Position numbers and translations under genes: made by a program
The notes under the pieces: model-generated
The model's database searches: none
Told to the model about the DNA's origin: nothing
Seen by the model: only the letters and a program-made list of their open reading frames with translations
Shown here: positions 16,585-24,201 of the stretch, piece after piece
Layout: each line of letters opens with the position of its first letter
Numbering within the stretch: the first letter of the stretch is position 1
Assembly: GCA_030627235.1 (NCBI GenBank)
Contig: DAOUSL010000017.1
Coordinates: 1-36,096 of the forward strand
DNA: 36,096 nt
Direction: 5' to 3'
Source of the DNA: Thioploca sp.
GTDB lineage: Bacteria; Pseudomonadota; Gammaproteobacteria; Beggiatoales; Beggiatoaceae

Positions 16585-17358
16585 ATGAAAACATATACAA
16601 AAAATAGCTTGATTAAAGCACTTATAGATATTCGTTCTCAAGGATGGATTCTAACAGGAAGAAAAAATAATGATGGATGTATTGGCAACACATTAGAAGA
16701 CTTGTTAGGAATAGAAGAAAATAATTTACCTATACCAAATGCTGCTGAATGGGAATTAAAAGCACAGAAAAAAGATACTACATCATTGATTACTTTATTT
16801 CACATGGAACCGTCTCCACGTGCATATAAATTTGTACCATCTATTTTGTTACCAGAATTTGGTTGGAAACATAAAGAAGCAGGAAATAAATATCCAGATA
16901 ATGAAAAAAGTTTTAGACAGACGATAAATGCATCTAAGTATAGTAATAGAGGTTTTACTGTAAAAGTGGATAGAAATGACAGGAAGGTTTTAATCGATTT
17001 TGATTCTAATCACATTGTAGATAAAGATCATCCTGAATGGATAAATTCTGTTTTATATAAAAATCTTGATCCAAGACCATATTGGGGATTTGATGACTTA
17101 TATCATAAAGCAGGAACAAAACTACATAATTGTTTTTTTGTCCGAGCTGAATCAAAAAAAATAAATGGGATACTTCATTTTCATTACCAAGATATATACA
17201 TGTTAAAACAATTTAACTTAAATAAGTTTATTTATGCTATAGAAAGTGGAAATGTCTATGTAGATTTTGATGCTAGAACAGGGCATAATCATGGAACAAA
17301 ATTTAGGCTAAAAAGAGAAGCTTTCATCAATTTATATTCAGAAGTTAAAAAATATTGA
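16585..17358 (+). CDS. MvaI/BcnI-family restriction endonuclease
   Basis: 257 residues, close to MvaI (about 246). It would cut unmethylated DNA at the site protected by the upstream methyltransferase. The family core is clear: GNTLEDLLGIEENNLPIPNA at about 34-53, then EWELKAQ with the active-site E57-x-K59, then SLITLFHMEPSPRA (67-80) and KFVPSILLPEFGW. MvaI and BcnI act as monomers and nick each strand in turn. The reading frame is intact with no stop or frameshift, so the system may be active. The ATG lies three bases after the methyltransferase stop. Transcription of both from one promoter is likely; no controller gene is seen. Confidence 0.9.
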   Translation: MKTYTKNSLIKALIDIRSQGWILTGRKNNDGCIGNTLEDLLGIEENNLPIPNAAEWELKAQKKDTTSLITLFHMEPSPRAYKFVPSILLPEFGWKHKEAGNKYPDNEKSFRQTINASKYSNRGFTVKVDRNDRKVLIDFDSNHIVDKDHPEWINSVLYKNLDPRPYWGFDDLYHKAGTKLHNCFFVRAESKKINGILHFHYQDIYMLKQFNLNKFIYAIESGNVYVDFDARTGHNHGTKFRLKREAFINLYSEVKKY

Positions 17359-17366
17359 AATATATC

Positions 17367-17513
17367 TTTGTACAGGACAAAAAAATTATAAACAGGGTAG
17401 AATGTAATGAAACCTAGCATTTTTTATAAATGTTATTAAAATCTGGCTGTGGTTTACCCTAACTAAATTTAAACATTATAAAATAAATAGGTTGTATTTT
17501 TATCCTGTACAAA
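17367..17513. mobile_element. MITE-like element after the restriction endonuclease
   Basis: TTTGTACAGGACAAAAA at 17367-17383 matches TTTTTATCCTGTACAAA at 17497-17513 in inverse with one mismatch. AAATATAT stands on both sides (17358-17365 and 17515-17522) as a possible 8-base target duplication, although such AT-rich octamers are common here. Its 147 bases code for nothing. It starts nine bases past the endonuclease stop. Confidence 0.7.
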
Positions 17514-17615
17514 AAAATATATAACAATATTTTGCAGCAGGTGAACTTTATTGTTATCCATAAATTAATGTTTATTCAGTTCCATATAAGTAATTCCAAC
17601 CTAAATCTATTCTAA

Positions 17616-18251
17616 ATGTCAAATATTTCAAAATCTTATAATCTTGAAGTTAAAAAATTACAATGTATTCGAGATGATCGAGTATTATTCGATAATTTAA
17701 ATTTTGGTTTGTCTACTGGTCAACTATTGCAAATAGAAGGTCATAATGGTAGTGGTAAAACCAGTTTATTACGCATACTATGTGGTTTAACTCTGCCTAC
17801 AGAAGGAAATATATATTGGAATAATGAAGATATTCAAACTGTTCAAGAAGATTATTGGGCAACATTATCTTATATCGGTCATTATCCTGGAGTTAAAGGA
17901 GAATTAACCCCTTTAGAAAACTTAACAGTGGCACAGTCTTTAAGTCGTGAACCAATTGAAATTGAACTTGCTGATGCTTTAGATCAAGTTGGTTTATATG
18001 GATTTGAAGATGTTCCAACTTGCACTCTTTCTGCTGGTCAACAACGTCGAGTAGCTTTAGCTCGTTTATTAATTAGTAAAACTACATTATGGATATTGGA
18101 CGAACCATTTACAGCACTTGATAAAGCAGCTATTAAAATGATTGAAACTTGGCTGGATAAACATGCTGAACAAGGTGGTATGGCAATTTTAACCTCACAT
18201 CACACAGTTAATTGTAATTATGCAACATCGCTACGAATCGGTAATTGGTAA
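17616..18251 (+). CDS. ccmA: Heme exporter / cytochrome c maturation ATPase CcmA
   Basis: 211 residues, usual for CcmA. As part of CcmABCD it uses ATP to release heme-loaded CcmE during cytochrome c maturation at the inner membrane. Walker A is GHNGSGKTS, the signature is LSAGQQRR, Walker B is LWILDEPF and the H-loop is TSHH. The CcmA-type stretch GHYPGVKGELTPLENL supports this against other small ABC ATPases. It is followed at once by trkH (TAATG junction) rather than ccmB, so the rest of the ccm operon must lie elsewhere or be absent. A possible alternative is another ABC ATPase subfamily, less likely given the overall match. Confidence 0.88.
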   Translation: MSNISKSYNLEVKKLQCIRDDRVLFDNLNFGLSTGQLLQIEGHNGSGKTSLLRILCGLTLPTEGNIYWNNEDIQTVQEDYWATLSYIGHYPGVKGELTPLENLTVAQSLSREPIEIELADALDQVGLYGFEDVPTCTLSAGQQRRVALARLLISKTTLWILDEPFTALDKAAIKMIETWLDKHAEQGGMAILTSHHTVNCNYATSLRIGNW

Positions 18252-19723
18252 TGCGTCTTTCTGTTATTCAACGTATTCTAGGTTTATTAATTATATTATT
18301 TAGTATTACTTTATTACCACCTATTTTTGTGTCTTTATGGTATCAAGATGATGGTTTCATAGCTTTTGTTATTGCATTTATGGTTATGTTTAGCATTGGA
18401 GTTATGCTTTGGTTTCCTGCTAAGAATGCTAAAAAAGAATTGCATTTACATGATGGTTTTTTAATCACTGCAATATTTTGGACTGTTCTGAGTGTGGTGG
18501 GAGCATTACCATTTTTATTGTTATCAAATTTAGAATTTGGGCAAAATCTAAATATTGCTCAAGCGGTATTTGAATCAGTTTCTGGATTTACCACTACTGG
18601 TGCTACAGTTATTAAACATATAGATAATTTACCAGAATCTATATTATATTATCGTCAACAATTGCAATGGCTGGGTGGACTTGGGATTATCGTATTAGCA
18701 GTTGCTGTGTTGCCAATGTTAGGTATTGGTGGAATGCAATTATATCGAGCTGAAACTCCAGGCCCTATGCGAGATGAAAAATTTACTCCACGCTTAGAAA
18801 ATACTGCTAAGACTTTATTATACATTTATATTATTTTGACCATTGCATGTGCTTTATCCTATTGGGCAGCTGGCATGCCTTTATTTGATGCTATCGGCCA
18901 TAGTTATTCAACTGTTGCTACTGGAGGATTTTCTACTCATAATGAAAGTTTAGGTTATTTTGACAGTCCAACGATAGAAGCTATAGCTATGCTATTCATT
19001 ATTTTAGGTAGTTTAAATTTTACAGTGCATTTTTTGGTTTGGCATAAATTAGATTTGCGTTATTATTGGCGAGATACACAAGGCCGAGTTTTTATTTATA
19101 TAATATTAATTTTAATTACAATAACTGTAGTTATGTTGATGTTGCATAGTGAAGATGCTAAACATCAAAACTTTTTTTCAGCTTTGCGTTATGGTAGTTT
19201 TGAGGTTATTTCTATCATTAGTAGTACCGGTTATGCTATAGATGACTTTAGTACTTGGCCATTATTCTTACCTATATTAATTTTAGGCAGTGGTTTTATT
19301 GGAGGTTGTGTTGGTTCTACAGCTGGTGGTTTCAGAGTGATTAGATTTGTTTTACTATACAAACAAGCCGCTCGAGAAATTATGCGTTTGATTCATCCTA
19401 ACGCTGTTATTGTAATAAAAATTGGCAATAAAAAAGTACCTGATAACGTATCTCAAGCAATGTGGGGATTTACCTTTTTATATATATCTAGCTATGTATT
19501 TTTATCTCTGTTATTTATGGCAACTGGAGTAAGTTACTTGACTGCATTTTCTGGGATTGCAGCAACTTTAAATATGACAGGTCCTGGTTTAGGCGATGTT
19601 ACTACACACTATGGTAATATTGGTGATGCTGGTTTATGGATTTTAAGTTTTACTATGTTATTAGCCCGATTAGAAATTTTTACATTGTTAGTATTACTAA
19701 CCCCAGCATTTTGGAGAAGATGA
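18251..19723 (+). CDS. trkH: Trk potassium uptake channel subunit TrkH
   Basis: 490 residues from the ATG at 18251, which shares one base with the ccmA stop (TAATG); a TTG at 18245 would add two residues only. TrkH forms the K+ pore in the inner membrane with TrkA as its regulator. The four selectivity-filter loops are visible: SGFTTTGATV, STVATGGFST, ISSTGYAIDD and NMTGPGLGD. The conserved GGMQLYRAETPGP loop identifies TrkH/TrkG. About ten hydrophobic segments fill the rest. trkA is not in the window; in other gammaproteobacteria trkA and trkH are often near each other. Confidence 0.96.
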   Translation: MRLSVIQRILGLLIILFSITLLPPIFVSLWYQDDGFIAFVIAFMVMFSIGVMLWFPAKNAKKELHLHDGFLITAIFWTVLSVVGALPFLLLSNLEFGQNLNIAQAVFESVSGFTTTGATVIKHIDNLPESILYYRQQLQWLGGLGIIVLAVAVLPMLGIGGMQLYRAETPGPMRDEKFTPRLENTAKTLLYIYIILTIACALSYWAAGMPLFDAIGHSYSTVATGGFSTHNESLGYFDSPTIEAIAMLFIILGSLNFTVHFLVWHKLDLRYYWRDTQGRVFIYIILILITITVVMLMLHSEDAKHQNFFSALRYGSFEVISIISSTGYAIDDFSTWPLFLPILILGSGFIGGCVGSTAGGFRVIRFVLLYKQAAREIMRLIHPNAVIVIKIGNKKVPDNVSQAMWGFTFLYISSYVFLSLLFMATGVSYLTAFSGIAATLNMTGPGLGDVTTHYGNIGDAGLWILSFTMLLARLEIFTLLVLLTPAFWRR

Positions 19724-19885
19724 TTATTTTACAATCCTAGACGGGTAGTGAAATAGGCAAATTTTAATAGAATTGTCTTGAGTTTATACTAGACATTTGG
19801 TCTAAAATAGTTTTTAATATATTTATGAGAAGTAACTATTACTCAAACCAAACCATTAACAAAAATATAATGTATACAAAAAACC

Positions 19886-20662
19886 ATGTTAAAAAAAATT
19901 ATTACAATTAGTTTAACCACTCTAATATTAGTAAGTTGTGTTACTTCACCATTAGGTAGAAACCAACTAAATTTTATGCCAGCTGATCAAATGAGTACTA
20001 TGGGAATTGAAGCATTTAGTCAAATGAAACTGGAGACTCCAATAGAAACAGATCCCAAAATAAATAGCTATGTTACTTGTATTGCTAATGCACTTATTAA
20101 AGTCAGTGATAATGAAACTGAATGGGAAGTAGTAGTATTTCGGGATGATACTGCTAACGCTTTTGCATTACCTGGAGGTAAAATAGGAGTTCATACTGGA
20201 TTACTAAAAATTGCTGAAAATCAACATCAATTAGCAGCTGTTATTGGACATGAAATTGGGCATGTATTGGCTAATCATAGTAATGAGAGAGTTTCACAAG
20301 AATTTATGCTATCACAGGGATTAGCATTAGTTCAATCACTAAGTAACGTTCAATCTCCAATGGGACAGCAATTGGTTGGTTTGTTAGGCATAGGAGCTAA
20401 ATATGGAATTATGTTACCTTACAGTCGTACTCATGAAAGTGAGGCGGATGAAATGGGATTATATTTTATGGCAAAAGCTGGATTTAAACCTCAAGAGAGT
20501 GTTAAATTATGGCAGAATATGAGTGCTGGTAATGACTCTCAACCACCAGAATTTTCCTCTACTCATCCATCACATGACACTCGTATTGCCAAATTAAATC
20601 AAGCTATGGCTTCAGCCCAACAATTATATGAACAAGCGGCCAATAAACCAAATTGTCGTTGA
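19886..20662 (+). CDS. M48-family metalloprotease lipoprotein (LoiP/YggG-like)
   Basis: 258 residues. A lipoprotein signal ends in LVSC (Cys18), so it is probably anchored to a membrane facing the periplasm. The zinc site is HEIGH within VIGHEIGHVLANHSN, with the third ligand E in HESEADEMG. LoiP of E. coli is of the same size and layout and degrades misfolded outer-membrane proteins together with BepA. GIKYG-like loop MLPYSRTHESEADEMGLYFM is conserved in this group. It ends 59 bases before mlaD, on the same strand, so a shared transcript and a joint role in outer-membrane upkeep are possible but unproven. Confidence 0.92.
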   Translation: MLKKIITISLTTLILVSCVTSPLGRNQLNFMPADQMSTMGIEAFSQMKLETPIETDPKINSYVTCIANALIKVSDNETEWEVVVFRDDTANAFALPGGKIGVHTGLLKIAENQHQLAAVIGHEIGHVLANHSNERVSQEFMLSQGLALVQSLSNVQSPMGQQLVGLLGIGAKYGIMLPYSRTHESEADEMGLYFMAKAGFKPQESVKLWQNMSAGNDSQPPEFSSTHPSHDTRIAKLNQAMASAQQLYEQAANKPNCR

Positions 20663-20721
20663 TAGGCACGTACTTTTATGCTATAATTTATAGATTGTTG
20701 TCTAATACATTGAGGGCTATT

Positions 20722-21201
20722 ATGCAATCAACAAGAAATGTAGAAATATGGGTTGGTATTTTTGTGGCATTGGGTATAGCTGCTTTACTCATGTTGTCCA
20801 TGAAAGTTAGTAATTTAGGTAATTTATTTGCTAAACAAGGTTATACTATAACTGCTCAGTTCGGAAATATTGGTGGTTTAAAAGTTAAATCTCCAGTGAA
20901 AATATCTGGCGTATTGGTTGGTAGAGTAACTAATATTAGTTTTGATAATGAGTATTATCAAGCTATTATTACTATGAATATTGAATCTGAATATAATAAA
21001 ATTCCAATAGATGTATCTGCTAGTATCTTGACAGCTGGTCTCTTAGGAGAACAATATATTGGTTTAGATACAAATGGTGGTGATGAATTTCTTGTCGATG
21101 GCGATGAAATAGACCCAGGACTTACACAATCTGCGGTTATTGTAGAAAAGTTGATTAGTAAATTTTTATATAACATGGCTTCTAAAGCTAAAAATAATTA
21201 G
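20722..21201 (+). CDS. mlaD: Phospholipid transport MCE protein MlaD
   Basis: 159 residues from the ATG at 20722 (TGAGGG at 20710-20715); the open frame extends upstream to 20653 but that part has no ribosome binding site and would put residues before the membrane helix. The helix is at about 6-25, then the MCE domain with GGLKVKSPVKISGVLVGRV and the LTAGLLGEQYIGL turn. MlaD is a hexameric periplasmic ring on the MlaFEDB transporter that moves phospholipids between membranes. mlaF and mlaE, which normally stand upstream, are replaced here by the M48 protease gene. Confidence 0.95.
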   Translation: MQSTRNVEIWVGIFVALGIAALLMLSMKVSNLGNLFAKQGYTITAQFGNIGGLKVKSPVKISGVLVGRVTNISFDNEYYQAIITMNIESEYNKIPIDVSASILTAGLLGEQYIGLDTNGGDEFLVDGDEIDPGLTQSAVIVEKLISKFLYNMASKAKNN

Positions 21202-21215
21202 AAAGGAGATTTATA

Positions 21216-21806
21216 ATGAAACATTTATTTTTTAAAACAGTTTTTTTTGGCATGATAATGGGTTTAATGGCTAATGTATTGGCTAGTGATATTGCTGATG
21301 CAGAGGCTTTGATTAAGAAATCCACAGTTGAAGTTCTGAGTGCATTACAAGCAGATTCTAGCAAAATACATGCTTTAGTGGATAAAGTAGTATTGCCTAA
21401 TTTTGATTTTGATAAAATGTCAGCATTAGTATTAGGAAGACATTGGAAATCTGCTACTCCAGCACAAAAATCTGCATTTGCTACAGAATTTAGACATTTA
21501 TTAGTTCGTACTTATTCAACAGCTTTAATAGAAGTTGCTAAAAAAGTTAATAAGAAAGATATTAAGTATTCTTCCAAACCAACTCGGAAAAATAGATGTC
21601 AAGTATCTACAAATGTTAAAAATGCTTCAACTTCGATTAAAGTCGACTATGCTATGTATAACAAAAAAGGTGCTTGGAAAGTTTATAATGTAATAGTTGA
21701 AGGAGTTAGTTTAGTTACCAATTATCGAGATGAGTTTGGTAATGAAGTTAAAAATAAAGGCATGGATGGTCTAATTGCAAAAATTAGAAGTAAAAACAAA
21801 GGATAA
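21216..21806 (+). CDS. mlaC: Periplasmic phospholipid shuttle MlaC
   Basis: 196 residues with a strong ribosome binding site (AAAGGAG at 21202-21208). Residues 1-23 form a signal peptide (FFGMIMGLMANVLAS). The MlaC (Ttg2) domain follows: VDKVVLPNFDFDKMSALVLGRHW, TPAQKSAFATEFRHLLVRTY and VYNVIVEGVSLVTNYRDEF are classic. It carries phospholipid between the outer-membrane MlaA complex and the MlaD ring. It follows mlaD by 14 bases and runs into mlaB. Confidence 0.96.
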   Translation: MKHLFFKTVFFGMIMGLMANVLASDIADAEALIKKSTVEVLSALQADSSKIHALVDKVVLPNFDFDKMSALVLGRHWKSATPAQKSAFATEFRHLLVRTYSTALIEVAKKVNKKDIKYSSKPTRKNRCQVSTNVKNASTSIKVDYAMYNKKGAWKVYNVIVEGVSLVTNYRDEFGNEVKNKGMDGLIAKIRSKNKG

Positions 21807-21812
21807 TTTCTT

Positions 21813-22106
21813 GTGAGTCAGGTTATTATAGAAAGTAATAATTATTGGCGATTAGCGGGAGAATTAAGTTTTATTACAGCAGGAGATTTATTGGTTGAAC
21901 TAACTAATAAAATTTCAACTCTTGATTCAAATGAGCTAACAATAGACCTTAGTGAAATTAAGAATACTGATAGTGCTGGTTTAGCATTATTAATAGAATT
22001 ACTTAGAATAGATATTTCAATAACTTTCTGTAATATCCCTGAACGTATACTTAGTCTTTCTGCTGTTGGTGGAGTAAGGGATTTATTGATAAATAAAGGT
22101 GTGTAA
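21813..22106 (+). CDS. mlaB: STAS-domain protein MlaB
   Basis: 97 residues, start GTG at 21813, six bases after mlaC. The STAS fold is marked by LTIDLSEIKNTDSAGLALLIELL (about 42-64 in two parts), including the DSAG turn. MlaB binds the ATPase MlaF and supports transporter assembly. Since mlaF is not next to it, its partner must be encoded elsewhere. Its stop overlaps the next ATG by one base (TAATG). Confidence 0.9.
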   Translation: MSQVIIESNNYWRLAGELSFITAGDLLVELTNKISTLDSNELTIDLSEIKNTDSAGLALLIELLRIDISITFCNIPERILSLSAVGGVRDLLINKGV

Positions 22107-23020
22107 TGCCATCCGCAGTAAGTATTTCACGCTTATACAAGCGTTATGACGATTTAACTGTACTAAATGATATTGATTTTGAAATACCAAAAGGTTGTTT
22201 TTTTGGTTTATTAGGACCTAATGGTGCTGGAAAATCTACTTTAATCAATATTATGGCTGGTTTAGTTAATTCTACAGAAGGATCAGTCAGTATCTTAGGT
22301 CATGATGTAAAGCGACAATGGCGACAAGCTCGACAGTCTTTGGGAGTTGTTCCACAAGAACTGGTTATTGATCCATTTTTTTCTGTTATTGAAACTTTAA
22401 AGTTGCAATCTGGATATTTTGGTTGTAGAAATAACCGAGAATGGATAGATGAACTATTAGATATTTTGCAACTTACTGATAAAGTTAATACTAATTTGCA
22501 TAAATTATCTGGTGGCATGAAACGACGTTTGTTAATTGCCCAAGCATTAGTTCATAAGCCGTCAGTAGTAATATTAGATGAACCAACTGCAGGAGTTGAT
22601 GTTGAATTACGAGAAGTTTTATGGAAATTTACTAATCGTTTGCATCAAAATGGACATACAATAGTATTAACTACCCATTATCTCAGAGAAGCAGAAAATC
22701 TGTGTGAACAAATTGCTATTCTAAATAATGGCAAATTAGCAGCTCTTGATAGTAAAACTGCCTTATTAGCACGTTATCCATATCGTTTGTTACGTTTAAC
22801 TTTGACTAATCCTGTTATTAAAATCCCAGATTTTTTACAAGATAAAGTTCAAACCATATCAGAGAATGAATTAGTTTTACGATTACATCGTGACCATGAC
22901 CAGATTGGTGCTGTTTTAGAAAGTTTACGCGTTGCTAATATTAGTTTTTTTGATTTACACACTCAAGAACCTGGTTTAGAAGAAGTTTTTATGAGTTTAA
23001 CTAACAGTAGTAACAAGTAA
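22106..23020 (+). CDS. yadG: ABC-2 transporter ATPase, YadG-like
   Basis: 304 residues (E. coli YadG 308). Walker A GPNGAGKST, signature LSGGMKRRL, Walker B VVILDEPTAGVD and the H-loop TTHY are intact, and QELVIDPFFSVIET plus QSGYFGC match the YadG pattern LVPQEFNFNPFETV. The gene follows mlaB with a one-base overlap, as in many gammaproteobacteria where mla genes are followed by yadG-yadH. The membrane partner YadH is not found downstream; tRNA genes follow instead. The substrate of YadGH is not known. Confidence 0.88.
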   Translation: MPSAVSISRLYKRYDDLTVLNDIDFEIPKGCFFGLLGPNGAGKSTLINIMAGLVNSTEGSVSILGHDVKRQWRQARQSLGVVPQELVIDPFFSVIETLKLQSGYFGCRNNREWIDELLDILQLTDKVNTNLHKLSGGMKRRLLIAQALVHKPSVVILDEPTAGVDVELREVLWKFTNRLHQNGHTIVLTTHYLREAENLCEQIAILNNGKLAALDSKTALLARYPYRLLRLTLTNPVIKIPDFLQDKVQTISENELVLRLHRDHDQIGAVLESLRVANISFFDLHTQEPGLEEVFMSLTNSSNK

Positions 23021-23178
23021 TATTCATATTTTGAATGGACTTGAATTTTTATAACTTACCCTGATATTAGAAACTAATGGATAGATATTATCCATAATGA
23101 TAGAAAAAAGTTTGTTTTAAGCTAGACATATATATTTTTTAGTGTATAATGGACTTATTGAATATTTTTGAGTCGAGT

Positions 23179-23248
23179 GGGGTTGTAGCTCAGTTGGAAG
23201 AGCATGGCAATGCCAAGGTCAGGAGTTCGATCCTCCTTGACTCCACCA
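23179..23248 (+). tRNA. tRNA-Ala(GGC)-like gene, six bases short in the anticodon arm
   Basis: The acceptor GGGGTTG/TGACTCC has the G3-U70 pair that marks alanine tRNAs. D arm GCTC/GAGC, variable AGGTC, T arm AGGAG/CTCCT with loop TTCGATC, discriminator A and encoded CCA are all normal. But the total is 70 bases, not 76. Between the D arm and the variable loop there is only ATGGCAATGCCA, in place of a 5+7+5 anticodon arm. Adding one TGGCAA unit would restore a perfect arm TGGCA-ATGGCAA-TGCCA with anticodon GGC, so loss of one repeat unit by slippage is the simplest reading. Alternatively it reads as tRNA-Gly(GCC) with no variable loop, which is structurally worse. Likely a non-functional gene, unless the sequence is wrong here. 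Confidence 0.75.
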
Positions 23249-23252
23249 CACT

Positions 23253-23327
23253 GCCCTGATAGCTCAGTCGGATAAGAGCGTCCCCCTCCTAAGGGGAAGG
23301 CCAGAGGTTCAATTCCTCTTCAGGGCG
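23253..23327 (+). tRNA. tRNA-Arg(CCT)
   Basis: 75 bases. Acceptor GCCCTGA/TCAGGGC, D arm GCTC/GAGC with loop AGTCGGATAA, anticodon arm TCCCC/GGGGA with loop CTCCTAA (anticodon CCT), variable AGGCC, T arm AGAGG/CCTCT with loop TTCAATT; all stems pair. The discriminator is G and the next bases are ATG, so CCA is not encoded, unlike the tRNA four bases upstream. It would read the AGG codon. Confidence 0.93.
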
Positions 23328-23353
23328 ATGATTTCTCCTTGTGTTGTGTCGTT

Positions 23354-23406
23354 GACTGAAGTTCGGTATGTAGCAGTATTGTACTGATTCTTCAGTCGTT
23401 TTTTTT
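23354..23406 (+). terminator. Rho-independent terminator after the tRNA genes
   Basis: GACTGAAG at 23354-23361 pairs with CTTCAGTC at 23390-23397, with an inner CAGT/ACTG pair (23374-23377 and 23383-23386), and a run of eight T follows at 23399-23406. Confidence 0.85.
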
Positions 23407-23736
23407 GTCCTCATTTCAAAAATTCCTGTTTTAAAATCCTAGTCTATAATTTTCTATTCTTTCAAATTTAAGTTTGAGCTATTTTATCACTTTCTTTTAA
23501 GTTTCAAAATCCTACATATTAATCTTAAATAATATTTAATTAGACAACTTTCTAAATAAAAACAGAGGATTATAAACGGTTTTACATGCTTCGTATTGAA
23601 CATTAGTTAGGCATTAAATTTGTCTAGAACAGTGTCTGAAATTGAAGCTTTGATGGAAAACTAAGTTTAGTAAGGGAGAACACACAAATTAGCTCCGACT
23701 AGTCATTGATATACAAATTTTTTAGGAGCATATATT
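23407..23736. other. Gap of 330 bases, nothing recognised
   Basis: AT-rich sequence between the tRNA terminator and the 3' end of the DUF697-like gene. I see no gene, RNA or clear repeat. Confidence 0.5.
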
Positions 23737-24201
23737 TTATATATCTTGCTTAATCTCTTTAGCCTTTTGTTCTCCTTCCTTAAATTTAATTTTCAACATG
23801 GCTTGTGCTTTTTTTAGTTCAAAATTTATTAAAGTGCCACCTGATTCAAAGTGTTGAATAAAAACTTGACCTATTGCGTAAGTTGATGCTCCATTAAATA
23901 CTGAAATACTGAAACCACCAATTGCTGTTCCAATACCAGGAATAAATTTAATCATATTGCCCAAAACGCCTTTTATCATATTAGAAGATAGCAAGCTTTT
24001 TAACAGCGTATTAACAATAGATTGACCTATCTTTTTAGAAAACGGTAACTGATACAATTCCGTTAACTCATATAACATTTTACGTTGAATGCCCATTAGA
24101 AAAAGTTGATCCGCAAATGGAATAGGAATAAAACCTGTTCCCATTGAAGCAGCAGTGTAATTATTAACAATATGATTGGCTGATTTCAATTTATTTATCA
24201 T
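23737..24201 (-). CDS. DUF697-like small membrane-associated protein
   Basis: 154 residues, ATG at 24201 with AGAGGT on the minus strand at 24209-24214. The N-terminus reads AASMGTGFIPIPFADQLFLMGIQRKMLYEL, close to the pattern of DUF697 (YcjF-type) domains, where a small-residue stretch leads to PIPFAD and IQ-ML. A hydrophobic glycine-rich segment follows at about 80-110 (NMIKFIPGIGTAIGGFSI) and the C-terminus is a charged helix. DUF697 domains often accompany GTPases, but none is adjacent. Function unknown. Confidence 0.72.
   Translation of the reverse strand: MINKLKSANHIVNNYTAASMGTGFIPIPFADQLFLMGIQRKMLYELTELYQLPFSKKIGQSIVNTLLKSLLSSNMIKGVLGNMIKFIPGIGTAIGGFSISVFNGASTYAIGQVFIQHFESGGTLINFELKKAQAMLKIKFKEGEQKAKEIKQDI

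Noticed and set aside
20653-20721. Longer N-terminus for MlaD
   Set aside because: No ribosome binding site at 20653, and it overlaps the protease gene; the ATG at 20722 has TGAGGG and gives the standard MlaD start.
23179-23248. Reading this tRNA as tRNA-Gly(GCC)
   Set aside because: It would need a mismatch in the anticodon stem and no variable loop at all, and the G3-U70 pair and AGGTC variable loop fit alanine.
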